A DNA stretch of 64,000 nt from Azohydromonas lata NBRC 102462 (GCF_001571085.1 NZ_BCTC01000024.1:1-64000); one strand, 5' to 3'; positions 16,600 through 26,060 are shown, counted from the stretch's first letter. Numbers and translations are program-made. The notes: generated by a model from the sequence alone, not told the origin.

Positions 16600-17241
16600 C
16601 AAGGTTTGGGCTGCCAGCGTTGACCGTTGCCACGCGCGAGGCCGACACTTCCACGCTGGTCGCGGCCATCGAGAAGGCCGGCTATGCCGCACGCCCGGCA
16701 GACGCCCCCGCGGCGCATGCGACGACGCGGCCCGAGTGGTGGCCGGTAGTGGTGGCGGTGCTGCTGTCGCTGCCGCTGCCGCTGCCGCTGGTGCTGGTGC
16801 TGGTGCTGGTGCTGGTGCTGGTGCTGCCAATGCTGGGGTTGCTGGCGGGCGCGCACTGGATATTGCCAGGCTGGCTGCAGTGGGCGCCGGCCACGCCGGT
16901 GCAGTTCTGGCTGGGCGCGCGCTTCTACCGCGCCGGCTGGAAGGCGTTGCGCGCGGGCAGCGGCAACATGGACCGGCTCGCTCGTGGCCCTGGGCACTTC
17001 GGCCCGCTACGGCCTGAGCATGTGGCAGCTGCTCGCCGCCCACCCCGGGCACGGTGCGCCGCACCTACGCCAAGATCCGCCAGAACCTGTTCTGGGCCTT
17101 CGTCTACAACGTGGTGGGCGTGCCGCTGGCAGCGCTGGAGCTGCTCAACCCGGTCGTGGCTGGGCGGCGATGGCCTTCAGCAGCGTCAGCGTGGTGACCA
17201 ATGCGTTGATGTTGCGGCGCTGGAAGGGCGCGGCACGATGA
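16600..17241 (+). pseudogene. copA: Copper P-type ATPase gutted by internal deletion and frameshifts
   Basis: Pieces of a copper-translocating ATPase in order but in different frames. First, the end of a metal-binding domain ([19 protein letters not shown]) and the first membrane helices ([20 protein letters not shown], then [17 protein letters not shown]). After a frameshift comes [15 protein letters not shown]. Then the extreme C-terminal part begins, with [20 protein letters not shown], and after one more shift [20 protein letters not shown]. The actuator, phosphorylation and nucleotide domains (about 450 residues) are missing. The gene cannot encode a pump. The normal architecture is known from the CopA family; the deletion is inferred from the adjacency of these parts. 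Confidence 0.8.
16769..16826 (+). repeat. CTGCCG/CTGGTG hexanucleotide repeat in the copA remnant
   Basis: About three CTGCCG units run into six CTGGTG units within the first membrane helix, giving an [14 protein letters not shown] peptide. This is likely slippage expansion in a gene no longer under selection; the intact helix would not be so regular. Confidence 0.7.
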
Positions 17242-17299
17242 GGTGATGGCGGCCCAAGGGTACGGCCGTTGCCGGAGCCTGGCCAAGGCGGAAGCGTTC

Positions 17300-18229
17300 A
17301 TGGCCCACACCCACCACCACGACAGCGACAACGAGCATGCGCTCAAGGCCACGCTGCTGCTGACCACCGGTTTCCTCGTGGCCGAGGTCATCGGTGGCGT
17401 GCTGGCCGACAGTCTGGCGCTGCTGTCCGACGCGGCGCACATGTTCACCGACACGGCGGCGCTGGCCATCGCGCTGGCGGCCACGCGCGTCGCCCGGCGA
17501 GCGGCCGATGCGCGCCGCACCTTCGGCTATCACCGCTTCGAGATCCTGGCCGCGGCTTTCAATGCCGTGCTGTTGATCGCGGCCGCGGCCTACATCCTGT
17601 GGGAAGCGTGGCAGCGGCTGCAAGAGCCGGCGGCAGTGGAACCAGGTTTGATGCTGTGGGTCGCCGTGGCCGGCCTGGCGGTCAACCTCATCGGCATGCG
17701 GCTGCTCTCCGGCGGCAAGGAGTCGAACCTCAACGTCAAGGGTGCGTACCTGGAGGTCTGGAGCGACATGCTGGGCTCGCTGGGCGTGATCGCGGGCGCT
17801 CTCTTGATCCGCTTCACCGGCTGGGCCTGGGTGGACTCGGTGGTGGCGGTGGCCATCGCGCTGTGGGTGCTGCCGCGCACTGGGCAACTGCTGCGCGAGA
17901 GCTTGAACGTGCTGCTCGAAGGGGTGCCCGAAGGGCTGGACCTGGGCGAGATCGAACAGGGCTTGCGCGGCATGGAAGGCGTGGCCGACGTACATGACCT
18001 GCACGTGTGGTCGATCGCCAGCGGCAAGGCGAGCCTGAGCGTGCATGTGGTGTGCACGCCGATGGCGCAGGACGGCTTCGCGCTGATGCACCGCGTGCGC
18101 GAGCTCGCCGCGCAACGCTGGGGCCTGCACCACGCCACGGTTCAGGTGGAGCGGGAGCCCTGCGAGCAGGCCAAGGAGCCGCATGCCTATGGTCCAGCCA
18201 CCGACGTCCATGCTGGTCACGTGCACTGA
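17300..18229 (+). CDS. CDF-family divalent metal exporter (ZitB/CzcD-like)
   Basis: A 309-residue cation diffusion facilitator that exports Zn2+/Co2+/Cd2+ in exchange for protons. The N-terminus is His-rich (MAHTHHHDSDNEH). Six helices follow, with the paired binding motifs SLALLSDAAHMFTDTAAL (helix 2) and EVWSDMLGSLGVI (helix 5), and a C-terminal cytosolic domain containing DVHDLHVWSIASGKASLSVH. Length and motif order are typical. It begins about 60 bp after the copA remnant and may have shared its promoter. The start at 17300 was taken because the His-rich stretch is typical and a GGAAG-like site lies just upstream. Confidence 0.9.
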   Translation: MAHTHHHDSDNEHALKATLLLTTGFLVAEVIGGVLADSLALLSDAAHMFTDTAALAIALAATRVARRAADARRTFGYHRFEILAAAFNAVLLIAAAAYILWEAWQRLQEPAAVEPGLMLWVAVAGLAVNLIGMRLLSGGKESNLNVKGAYLEVWSDMLGSLGVIAGALLIRFTGWAWVDSVVAVAIALWVLPRTGQLLRESLNVLLEGVPEGLDLGEIEQGLRGMEGVADVHDLHVWSIASGKASLSVHVVCTPMAQDGFALMHRVRELAAQRWGLHHATVQVEREPCEQAKEPHAYGPATDVHAGHVH

Positions 18230-18342
18230 CCAGGAGAAACGCGCGGGGCGCACGCCCTGACCAGCATCACAGGCCAGCACCGGGCCCAAGCCACCCGTCT
18301 CGCCGAGCCTCGCTCGCGCGGCGATGCTCGACGGCCCGGCCG

Positions 18343-18666
18343 CTACACGCCCCAGACGATCGGATGATGGGCGGCTTCGGCGCGCTTCATCATGTCCAGC
18401 AGCGGCCACACACGCTGGCGCAGGCCGACACCCTCGTGCACCGGCAAGCGATGCCCTTCGGCGGTGGCCTCGGCCTGCGCCCTGGCCTGTTCAGCCTCTT
18501 CCGCGAGCACCGCCTGCTCCAGCGCGGCGCGCAGCGCCGGCATGTCCGCGACTTCGAAAATGCCCTGGGGCGCCGGCTCGCGCCCCAACAGCCGCAGCAA
18601 CTGGTCGCCGTTCGGGCCGAGCATCACCACGTCGCCGGCCGCCTTGGACTTGAACTTGTAGAGCAT
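18343..18666 (-). CDS. DUF1840 protein
   Basis: A 107-residue cytosolic protein starting MLYKFKSKAAGDVVMLGPNG, the usual opening of DUF1840 proteins found in Burkholderiales and relatives, followed by a helical, Ala/Glu-rich middle and a short end (HHPIVWGV). No biochemical role is known. It stands alone between the CDF gene (convergent) and the DUF2254 gene. Confidence 0.75.
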   Translation of the reverse strand: MLYKFKSKAAGDVVMLGPNGDQLLRLLGREPAPQGIFEVADMPALRAALEQAVLAEEAEQARAQAEATAEGHRLPVHEGVGLRQRVWPLLDMMKRAEAAHHPIVWGV

Positions 18667-18855
18667 GGTTTGGTTTGTCGTCGAGTTGAAGTGAATTACT
18701 GCTTGCGCATCTGCAGCGGGGCCTCAGCGCTCCTGCGTATCGTGCCCGGGGGTGCGGTGCACGGCCAGGACACCCACGTTACAAGCGAACCGAAGCAAGC
18801 GGGGCGCCCAGGAGCGTCGGTCCGGCAGCGCCAGCGCCGGGGCTTGCCGGCCCGT

Positions 18856-20196
18856 TCAACCTGCCGCCCACCGAGCCCCGGCAGTGTTCGCAGCGTCAAG
18901 CTGCGCTGCGAGCGTGCAAGCCCGTGCCAGCAGGTCCTCGCGCCGCTGTGGTGACTCGACGCTGCGCGCCACGGCGTCCGTGATCAGCACCAGGCGGCGC
19001 AGCAGCGCCTGCCGGCGCGCGGGCTCTGCCGTGCAGGCAGCCAGCGTCTCCAGCGTGTGCAGCAGCCGCGCGAAGACCTCGACGTCACCGCGCGCGTGCT
19101 CGGCAATGGCATCCAAGGCCAGCGCCGTCAAGGCCTCGAAATCCGGCCCGCGGGCCACCACGCGCAACCCCTGCTCGTCGCTGCGGTACGGCGACGGCAC
19201 ATGGCGCCCCACCAGACGCACCAGCAGCGCGCACAGGTGGTCGATGCACATCACCGCCGTGGTGGGGTCGTTGATGCCGGGCGACAGCGCCTTGAGCGCC
19301 ACGTCCACGATCTGCTGCACGCCATAGGGTGCATCCTGGTGCACGGTGCGCTGAGGCTGCAGGGAAAACAGCCGGCACAGCGCGCGGGCCTCGGCGGCGT
19401 CGAGCGGCTCGGTGCCGCTGACCCGCACCAGCGGCCGATCCTGGATCACGAAGTCGCCGATGCAGTGGGCCAGTTGCACCACGCGCTGGCGCTTCACGGC
19501 GAAATCAAGCAACCCGGCGTCGTCCACGCCCACGAGATAGCCCGTCGCGGGCGCCGTGACCTCGCACCAGTGTTGCGGCAGCCTGCCCTGCCAAGCTTCT
19601 TCGGCGGGCAGCTCCTTGCCCAGTACCTGCGGAAACAGCCGGTCGATGGCCTGGAGGGTGTCGCCCGCGATGCGCTCCAGGATCGAGGACACCTGGATCG
19701 CCGTGGCCACGTGGTGGATGAAGTAGATCAGCATCGCCACGCCGAACAGCGCCAGCACCACGCCGCCCAGCACCGCCAGCGAGGGCAGAAAAGCGGGACC
19801 GTCGTCGTCGCTGCGCACCGTGCGCAGCACCACCAGGCAGTAGGCGAAGATGCCCACGAACACGCCCAGCACCAGCTGCGTCGGGCGGTCGCTCATGAAG
19901 TTGCGCAGCACCCGCGGCGAGTACTGGCTCGATGCCAGCGACAGTGCCACGAGCGTCATCGAAAACACCACGCCGGCCACGGTGACCATCGACGTGGCGA
20001 TGGCCGAGAGCATGCTGCGCGCGCCGTCGGTGCCAGCGCCGAACAGGCGCGGCCAGCGCGCTGCCAGATCGGCGTCTACCCAGCCGTGCGACTCCACCAG
20101 CAGCACGGCCAAGACGATGCAGCCGGCCACGACCAGCGTCGGTACGAACCACAGGCTCGCTTGCAGTCGCAGCCACAGCTCTCGAAGGGGGCTCAT
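18856..20196 (-). CDS. DUF2254 membrane protein
   Basis: A 446-residue protein with four N-terminal membrane helices (for example SLWFVPTLVVAGCIVLAVLL and LVLGVFVGIFAYCLVVLRTV) and a large soluble C-terminal part with GYLVGVDDAGLLDFA, ALSPGINDPTTAVMCIDHL and HARGDVEVFARLLHTLETLA. The SPGINDPTTA segment is characteristic of DUF2254. Function is unknown. The start at 20196 has CAGGAG about eight bases upstream. It is divergent from the DUF421 gene with a 97-bp shared gap. Confidence 0.8.
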   Translation of the reverse strand: MSPLRELWLRLQASLWFVPTLVVAGCIVLAVLLVESHGWVDADLAARWPRLFGAGTDGARSMLSAIATSMVTVAGVVFSMTLVALSLASSQYSPRVLRNFMSDRPTQLVLGVFVGIFAYCLVVLRTVRSDDDGPAFLPSLAVLGGVVLALFGVAMLIYFIHHVATAIQVSSILERIAGDTLQAIDRLFPQVLGKELPAEEAWQGRLPQHWCEVTAPATGYLVGVDDAGLLDFAVKRQRVVQLAHCIGDFVIQDRPLVRVSGTEPLDAAEARALCRLFSLQPQRTVHQDAPYGVQQIVDVALKALSPGINDPTTAVMCIDHLCALLVRLVGRHVPSPYRSDEQGLRVVARGPDFEALTALALDAIAEHARGDVEVFARLLHTLETLAACTAEPARRQALLRRLVLITDAVARSVESPQRREDLLARACTLAAQLDAANTAGARWAAG

Positions 20197-20293
20197 CGCA
20201 TGGCTCCTGGGCAACCGTTGCGCCCGCGGTACGCGCGTTGCTGGCGGTATGCGCGTTGCTGGACACGGCACGCAACTGCGCGGAGGCCCCGAA

Positions 20294-20848
20294 ATGTTCT
20301 TCGACGGCTGGATGCCGCTGGCACGCATCCTCGTCATCGGCACGCTGGCCTACGTGGCCCTGGTGCTGCTGCTGCGCGTCACGGGCAAGCGCACGCTGTC
20401 CAAGCTCAACGCCTTCGACCTGATCGTCACGGTGGCGCTGGGCTCGACGCTGGCCACCGTGCTGCTGTCCAAGGACGTGGCGCTGGCCGAAGGGCTCACG
20501 GCGCTGGCGCTGCTGGTGCTGCTGCAGGGCGCGCTCACCTGGCTGTCGGTGCGCTCACCGCGCGTGAGCCGGCTGATCAAGTCCGAGCCCAGCCTGCTGT
20601 TCCTGGAGGGCCGCTTCCTGCAAGCGGCGATGAAGCGCGATCGCGTCACGGAAGACGAGCTGCGCTCGGCCGTGCGTCAGCAGGGCATCGGGCGCCTGGA
20701 AGAGGTCGCCGCCGTGGTGCTGGAGACCGACGGCAGCCTCAACGTCATCCGTGCGCCCGTGGACGGCCCGCGCACGGCGCTGGCGCACGTGCAGGGCGCC
20801 CAGGCCGAGGCCCGGCGCCACTCGGTGCCCCGGACGGACCAGTCCTGA
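20294..20848 (+). CDS. DUF421 (YetF/YcaP-type) membrane protein
   Basis: A 184-residue protein with three N-terminal helices (ILVIGTLAYVALVLLLRVTG and so on), the conserved motif GKRTLSKLNAFDLIVTVALG and a C-terminal YetF-like alpha/beta domain (SEPSLLFLEGRFLQAAMKRD, then DELRSAVRQQGI). Members are inner-membrane proteins linked to envelope or sporulation stress, without known activity. GGAGG lies eight bases before the ATG. The ion-channel gene begins 11 bp after its stop, so the two form an operon. Confidence 0.85.
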   Translation: MFFDGWMPLARILVIGTLAYVALVLLLRVTGKRTLSKLNAFDLIVTVALGSTLATVLLSKDVALAEGLTALALLVLLQGALTWLSVRSPRVSRLIKSEPSLLFLEGRFLQAAMKRDRVTEDELRSAVRQQGIGRLEEVAAVVLETDGSLNVIRAPVDGPRTALAHVQGAQAEARRHSVPRTDQS

Positions 20849-20859
20849 GCCGCCCCGCC

Positions 20860-21648
20860 ATGTCCGCGTCCCTGCCCACCCTGCCCAGCCCGGACGACGA
20901 AGCCGTGGAGGCCGAGCGCGCGGACCTGCTGCACCGCGTGGCCGACCTGCTCGACACGCCGATGCTGGTACTGAGCTTCGTCTGGCTGGCGCTGCTAGTG
21001 CTGGACCTCACGCGCGGGCTGGCGCCGCTGCTGCAGACGGTCAGCACCGTGATCTGGGCCGTGTTCGTGGTGCATTTCCTGGTGGAGCTCACCATCGCGC
21101 CGCGCAAGCTGCGCTACTTGCGCACGCATTGGCTCACGGCGGTGTCGCTGCTGCTGCCGGCGCTGCGGGTGTTCCGCCTGGCCCGGCTGCTGCGGGCGGC
21201 GCGCGGCGTGCGCCTGGTGCGCGTGGTGGGCTCGCTCAACCGCGGCATCCGCGCCCTGAGCGCGAGCTTCGGCCGGCGCGGCTTCGGCTACGTCGTGCTG
21301 CTGACCGCGCTGGTGACGGTCGCCGGGGCGGCCGGCATGTACGCCTTCGAAAGCGAGGTCCAGGGCGGCCTGCGCAGCTACGGCGAGGCGCTGTGGTGGA
21401 CGGCGATGATGATGACCACCATGGGCTCGCAGTACTGGCCCGAGACGCCCGAAGGCCGGGCGCTGTGCGTGCTGCTGGCGCTTTACGCCTTCGCGGTGTT
21501 CGGCTACGTCACGGCGACGCTGGCCACCTACTTCGTCGGGCGCGATGCCGAAAGCGACGAGGGCGAGCTGCCCAGCGCGCAGGCCATCGAGGCGCTGCGG
21601 CGCGAGGTGGCGGCGCTGCGCGAGGAGCTGGTGCGACAGCGGCGGTGA
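20860..21648 (+). CDS. Ion channel of the voltage-gated type with unusual selectivity filter
   Basis: A 262-residue protein with a basic S4-like helix (LRVFRLARLLRAARGVRLVR), two more helices, a pore loop and a C-terminal coiled coil (IEALRREVAALREELVRQ). The pore region reads MMMTTMGSQYWPETPEGR. K+ channels have TVGYGD at this place; here it is TMGSQYWP, a variant I recall from bacterial channel-like proteins whose ion selectivity is unknown. The tetramer could be held by the coiled coil. It is co-transcribed with DUF421 and converges on mscS. Confidence 0.75.
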   Translation: MSASLPTLPSPDDEAVEAERADLLHRVADLLDTPMLVLSFVWLALLVLDLTRGLAPLLQTVSTVIWAVFVVHFLVELTIAPRKLRYLRTHWLTAVSLLLPALRVFRLARLLRAARGVRLVRVVGSLNRGIRALSASFGRRGFGYVVLLTALVTVAGAAGMYAFESEVQGGLRSYGEALWWTAMMMTTMGSQYWPETPEGRALCVLLALYAFAVFGYVTATLATYFVGRDAESDEGELPSAQAIEALRREVAALREELVRQRR

Positions 21649-21673
21649 CCCGGGAGGCAGGTGCCCTCCGGGG
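21649..21673. terminator. Bidirectional hairpin between convergent genes
   Basis: CCCGGGAGG and CCTCCGGGG form a near-perfect stem in the 29-bp gap between the converging ion-channel and mscS genes. The position suits a shared terminator, though no T-run is present. Confidence 0.5.
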
Positions 21674-21677
21674 CTTC

Positions 21678-22637
21678 TCAGCCCTGTTGCGGCGCTTGGC
21701 GCTGGATGCGCAGCGGCGGCAGGCCCACAACCTCGAAGGTGGCCGAGGCCAGCCCGATGCCTGCGGCGTCCAGCGCGGCCAGCACTTCGCGGCTCATCGC
21801 GTCCTTGAGCTCGCGCACGCCATGGTCGCGCGCCAGCAGCCGCACGCTCAGCTCCAGCCAGTTGTCGGTCAGCCGCCAATACACGCGCGGCTCGAAGTCG
21901 GCCGGGTTGACGTGGTACTGGTGCTGCAGCCGCTCGCGCAGCTCGGCCGGCAGGTCGTCGGCGCGCACGGCATGCCTGCGGGCGGCTTCGAGCAGGATCG
22001 CTTCGGCCCGGGCGCGGTCGTCGCGGTAGGCGATGGGCAGCATCAGCTCTTCCCAGATGAAGGGGAACTCGCGCGTGTAGTTGTAGATCGGCTCGTCGAA
22101 GATCTTGGAGTTCGCCACCGTGACGATGCGGCCGGTGAACTGGCGGCTGCGCACCCACATCGCCGGGTCGGCGCCCTGCACCGCTGGCGGCTGGCCCATC
22201 TCCATGATGGTGGTCTGGATGAAGCCCAGAGCCACCACGTCGCCGCGCACGCCGCCCATGGTGATGCGGTCGCCCACCGTGAAGTTCTTGCCGCGCAGGA
22301 TCACGAAGTAGCCCGCCAGCGACGTGACGACCTTCTGCAGCGCGAAGGCCAAGCCGGCGGTGACCAGACCCACCGCGGTGGTGAGCGTTCCGGGATTGTC
22401 GAACCAGATCGACAGCACGCCCACCAGCCCGACGACGGCGATGAGCAGGCTGCGTCCCTGGCGGGCCCAGAAGCGCACGCGCTCGCGGCGCGCGCCGGCG
22501 TGGGTGGTGAGCGCGCGGATGAGCGCGCCCAGCGCCAGGCCGAGCAGCGCCAGCACGGCAATCAATATCAGCGTGAGCAGCAGCTTGTGGCCGGTGACCT
22601 CGTTGATGCCGACCAGACGGATGCCAAACAGTTGCAT
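21678..22637 (-). CDS. MscS-family mechanosensitive channel 2
   Basis: A 319-residue MscS-like protein. After two helices it has the pore helix TTAVGLVTAGLAFALQKVVT, then the beta domain LRGKNFTVGDRITMGGVRGD and a VTVANSKIFDEPIYNYTREF segment replacing the usual VPN. These differences place it in a divergent MscS subgroup, distinct from the channel at 10511-11440. Chosen start 22637; the frame is open further upstream but the residues there are unlike a protein. The gene follows the YbdK-type ligase gene on the same strand after 190 bp. Confidence 0.8.
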   Translation of the reverse strand: MQLFGIRLVGINEVTGHKLLLTLILIAVLALLGLALGALIRALTTHAGARRERVRFWARQGRSLLIAVVGLVGVLSIWFDNPGTLTTAVGLVTAGLAFALQKVVTSLAGYFVILRGKNFTVGDRITMGGVRGDVVALGFIQTTIMEMGQPPAVQGADPAMWVRSRQFTGRIVTVANSKIFDEPIYNYTREFPFIWEELMLPIAYRDDRARAEAILLEAARRHAVRADDLPAELRERLQHQYHVNPADFEPRVYWRLTDNWLELSVRLLARDHGVRELKDAMSREVLAALDAAGIGLASATFEVVGLPPLRIQRQAPQQG

Positions 22638-22828
22638 CGTGAACCCCAGGGTGGATGCCCTGGAAGGCAAGCACGGTTCCCGTGCCCGGACGTTCCCCGG
22701 CCCCAGGCACACGCCAGCGGTGAGGTGAAAAGCGCCAAACAGCAGGTTCATGCCCACACGGACAGCGCGACGATCCACCAGGCGCTGCGCGAGCCACGGG
22801 CGTGGGGCCCGTGTACGACCCACTGCAG

Positions 22829-23956
22829 TCAGTCCGGGCGGGAACGCCTGAAACCCTTGATGGCGGCCTCAACCATCCCTTCGGCACTGCCCCGCTCGCG
22901 GTACTGGCCGCGCAAGAAGGAAGCGTCGTTACCTACAGCAGTGAGCTCGCGGATGTGCTCCAGCGCGGCCTGGGAGCCGAGCGTGTCGGCATGCGGTGCC
23001 AGCCGCTGCAGCGTGTCCTGGATGTCCTCGCGCAGCGAGCGTGACGTGTAGGTCTTGGGATCGACCAGCGTGCCGTCCAGGCCGAAGCGGCAGGCCTGAA
23101 AGCGGTTGTAGTTGTAGACGAGGTAGTCCTGCTCCTCGGGCGGCGCCTGCGTGCGCTCCAGCAGGCTGTGGCTCAGCGTCTGCAGGTAGCCGGCCAGCGC
23201 CGCCGCGCGCTCCACCGTCAGCGGCGTGTCGCACACCCGCAGCTCGATCGTGCCGAACTCGGGCTTGGGCCGGATGTCCCAGTAGAAGTCCTTCATGCTC
23301 TTGACGATGCCCGTGCGCTCCATGTGCGCGAAATAGCCGCTTTCGAACTCGTCCCAGCGCAGCACGAAAGGCGCGCGCCCGCTCAGGGGAAAGGCAAACA
23401 CCGAGTTCAGCCGCGCCGAGTGGAACAGCGTGTCGTTGCGCTGCACGAAGGGCGAGGAGGCCGACAGCGCAATGAAGTGCGGGATGTAGCGGCCCAGTGA
23501 ATGCAGCAGGAACAGCGCCTCGTCGCCGCTGCGGCAGCCCACGTGCACATGCTGGCCGAAGATCGTGAACTGCTTGGCCAGGTAGCCGTACAACGCCGAC
23601 ACCTCCTTGAAGCGCGGCTTGGCGTAGATGCGACGCTCGTTCCACTGTTGGAACGGGTGCGTTCCGCCGCCGCACACGCCCACGTTGAGCGTGTCGCCAG
23701 CCGCCACCAGCGCATCGCGGATGTCGCGCAGCTGCCGCAGCAGACCGTCGTGGTCCACGTGCACGTCCGTGGACACCTCGATCATGCTCTCCGTGATCTC
23801 GGGCACGACGTGGCCCGGGAAGCGCTTGCGCTGCATCAGCTCCAGCATGTCGGGGCTGGCTTCGACGAGGTCGAAGTCGCTTAGCGACACCAGCTGCAAC
23901 TCCAGCTCCACGCCCAGTGTCAGCGGCGCGGAGGTCTTGAACGGTTCCAGGGGCAT
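22829..23956 (-). CDS. YbdK-type carboxylate-amine ligase (GCS2 family)
   Basis: A 375-residue member of the glutamate-cysteine ligase type 2 family. Seen: [19 protein letters not shown] at the N-terminus, [44 protein letters not shown] and [17 protein letters not shown], all typical. The family forms gamma-glutamyl amides in an ATP-dependent manner; some members make gamma-glutamylcysteine weakly, and the true substrate of this one is unknown. Start 23956 lies one base before the end of the antiporter gene, so the genes are coupled. Last gene of the run 26006-25158-23958-22829. Confidence 0.85.
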   Translation of the reverse strand: MPLEPFKTSAPLTLGVELELQLVSLSDFDLVEASPDMLELMQRKRFPGHVVPEITESMIEVSTDVHVDHDGLLRQLRDIRDALVAAGDTLNVGVCGGGTHPFQQWNERRIYAKPRFKEVSALYGYLAKQFTIFGQHVHVGCRSGDEALFLLHSLGRYIPHFIALSASSPFVQRNDTLFHSARLNSVFAFPLSGRAPFVLRWDEFESGYFAHMERTGIVKSMKDFYWDIRPKPEFGTIELRVCDTPLTVERAAALAGYLQTLSHSLLERTQAPPEEQDYLVYNYNRFQACRFGLDGTLVDPKTYTSRSLREDIQDTLQRLAPHADTLGSQAALEHIRELTAVGNDASFLRGQYRERGSAEGMVEAAIKGFRRSRPD

Positions 23957-23957
23957 G

Positions 23958-25151
23958 TCAGGCCTCTTCCATGTCACGGCATTCGCCGGCGCTGCGCAAC
24001 GCGCGCTGCGTCACCGCCGGGCCGATGAATTCAAGCAGCAAGGTCGCCGCAGCCAGCGGCGCGAGCTGGTCCAGCAGGTCTATGCCCAGGTAGCGGGTCT
24101 GGTCCAGCAGCAGGATCACGAACACGGAGATCGGCGTCAGCGCCAGCCCGGTCAACGCCCCCTTGCGCCAGGAGCTGCCGCTGGCATGCGCCAGCGCCGT
24201 GACGCACGCCACCTTGACCAGCAGGCGCAATACGACCAGGGTCAGCGCCAGCCCCAGGCCGGCCAGAACCCGGTTCCATTCCAGTGTCATGGCCGTGTAG
24301 GTGAACAGCGCCACCGCAAGCAGGTCTCCCAGCGCGCCAAAGTTGCGCTGTGTCTGCGTCAGCACGATGCGCCGATGGCGTGCCATCAGGCCGAAGGCCA
24401 GTGCCGCCAGCAGCGGCGACAGTTTGAAGGCGTGGGTAATGCCAACCAGCAGGATCACGGCGACGGCGAAGGCCACTGTCGCATCCCGGCTGGCCGGTCC
24501 CAGGTAGCGCAGCAAGGCCGGCATGCCCAGACCGAAAACGACGCCCAACGCCGCCGAGGCCACAAGCACCAGCGCGCTGCTAGACATCGCCTGCCAGACG
24601 TTGCCGGAACTCTCGAAAGCCCAGAAGCCCACGACGACCTTGAACACGAACACCGACAGCACGCAATTGAGCGCGGCCAGGTGCAGCAGGCGCTCCGTCA
24701 CCTGACCGGAGCAGCGCTGTTCGTTGACCACCCGCATCACGGCCGCGGGCGACGTGGACATCGACAGCGAGGCCAACAGCAGCGCCGTCAGCGTGGGCGC
24801 CCCCCACGCGCGCGACAGCGCATAGACCGCCAGGAAGGTTGCCGCCGACTCCAGCAGCCCTGTCGCGCCCAGCCAGGGGTTGGTGCGCAGCCAGCGCAGG
24901 TTGATGCGGTAGCCGAACTCGAACAGGATCAGCCCGAACGAGACGTTGGCCAGCAGCATGCCGGTGTTGTCGCCCACCGTCGGCAGCAGCGTGCCGTGCA
25001 GTTGGGCGCACACAAAACCCACCAGCGCATACAGGCTGATGCGCGGCAGCGTCGTCCATCGGTGCCCCAGTTCGCCCACGACCCAGGCCAGCGCCAGCAG
25101 CAGCGGCCAGCCCAGCTCGGTGGTGACGAAGAGTTTTTCGAAGCTTTCCAC
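23958..25151 (-). CDS. CPA2-type cation:proton antiporter 2
   Basis: A 397-residue membrane protein with around twelve helices. It shows the Na+/H+ exchanger arrangement: [37 protein letters not shown] in the core helix, [18 protein letters not shown] and [18 protein letters not shown]. No TrkA domain is present. It begins six bases after the DUF3014 gene and is followed by the YbdK-type ligase gene, so all three share one transcript. It is distant in sequence from the antiporter at 9230-10408. Confidence 0.8.
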   Translation of the reverse strand: MESFEKLFVTTELGWPLLLALAWVVGELGHRWTTLPRISLYALVGFVCAQLHGTLLPTVGDNTGMLLANVSFGLILFEFGYRINLRWLRTNPWLGATGLLESAATFLAVYALSRAWGAPTLTALLLASLSMSTSPAAVMRVVNEQRCSGQVTERLLHLAALNCVLSVFVFKVVVGFWAFESSGNVWQAMSSSALVLVASAALGVVFGLGMPALLRYLGPASRDATVAFAVAVILLVGITHAFKLSPLLAALAFGLMARHRRIVLTQTQRNFGALGDLLAVALFTYTAMTLEWNRVLAGLGLALTLVVLRLLVKVACVTALAHASGSSWRKGALTGLALTPISVFVILLLDQTRYLGIDLLDQLAPLAAATLLLEFIGPAVTQRALRSAGECRDMEEA

Positions 25152-25157
25152 CGTGCG

Positions 25158-26006
25158 TCACCGCTGCCCGATGTGGCGCAGCAGCTCCATGCGGAACTCC
25201 GCCAGCTTGGCCTTGAGCCGGCGTGCGTTCACTTCGCCCGTGCGCAGCAGCATCTTCTGCCCTGCCGACATCGCCTCCAGCTCAGGGTCGGCGAGCTCAT
25301 AACGGGTCCAGGGCTGTTCGGCCGGAATCGGGCCCTTGACCTCGGTGAGCTGCACCCGCAGGGGCTGCGGCACCTGCGGCGTGGCCAATAGCTGGTCGAT
25401 CACCTGCAGCAGACGCTGGTTGAAGTAGCCGTGCGGGTAGCCCAGCTCCTCGTAGCTCCTCTGCAGTTCGGGGTACAGGCGCACGTACAGGTCGACGGCG
25501 CGCGCCACGTCCACCGTCTCGACCAGCAGCACGAACGGGGTGTAGCGCAAGCTGTTGTCGGCGGCGATGACGGTGCCCCCTTCGCGCGGCTCCACCATGA
25601 AGCGGCCCGGCATCGGGTTGACCGGCCACAGCCGCGACGGCGCATGGATGCGGCCCAGGTTGTCCACCGTGGCGACCAGGCGACGCGCGAAATCGTCCAG
25701 CTGCAGGAAAGTCAGGACGGCCTTGCGGCCGATCAGATCGGTAAGCGCCGTGCCGAGTTCCGCCGCGGCCAACGGCACCGCGGCTGCAGGCACCTCGACG
25801 CCCTGCCCCGCGTCGGGCTGCGAGGCCGCCACGGCAGCCGGCGGCGCTGTGCTGGAGGCACCTGGTGCTGGCGCGGAAACCGTCTCGGAAGCGGGCCGTG
25901 TGGGCTCGGACGGAGCGGCGTCTTCGTGGCCACGCCACAGCAAGGTTGCCACCGCAGCCGTAGCGACAACGGCGCCCGCAGACAATGCGCGGCCGATGGG
26001 GGTCAT
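25158..26006 (-). CDS. DUF3014 membrane-anchored protein
   Basis: A 282-residue protein with one N-terminal membrane anchor (ALSAGAVVATAAVATLLWRG), a Pro/Ala/Ser linker and a C-terminal periplasmic domain of the DUF3014 type: LTDLIGRKAVLTFLQLDDFA, RRLVATVDNLGRIHAPSRL and YFNQRLLQVIDQLL. No function is known. The start at 26006 is supported by GGTGGAG. A palindrome ATTTGTATAAAT lies 43 bp upstream, and the divergent ClC gene has its own copy. It is first of a four-gene run with an antiporter and a ligase. Confidence 0.8.
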   Translation of the reverse strand: MTPIGRALSAGAVVATAAVATLLWRGHEDAAPSEPTRPASETVSAPAPGASSTAPPAAVAASQPDAGQGVEVPAAAVPLAAAELGTALTDLIGRKAVLTFLQLDDFARRLVATVDNLGRIHAPSRLWPVNPMPGRFMVEPREGGTVIAADNSLRYTPFVLLVETVDVARAVDLYVRLYPELQRSYEELGYPHGYFNQRLLQVIDQLLATPQVPQPLRVQLTEVKGPIPAEQPWTRYELADPELEAMSAGQKMLLRTGEVNARRLKAKLAEFRMELLRHIGQR

Positions 26007-26048
26007 GACAAGGCTCCACCGCCAGTGCAGGACAGAAAACAGATGTTC

Positions 26049-26060
26049 ATTTGTATAAAT
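26049..26060. promoter_or_regulatory. Operator-like palindrome ATTTGTATAAAT
   Basis: Eleven of twelve bases match ATTTGTACAAAT. It lies 43 bp before the DUF3014 start, in the gap shared with the divergent ClC gene, and would overlap the core promoter of the DUF3014 run. Confidence 0.55.

Noticed and set aside
19057-21648. An 863-codon plus-strand frame
   Set aside because: Its first part is the antisense of the DUF2254 gene and has no protein character (Gln/His/Arg-rich); only the end coincides with the ion-channel gene.
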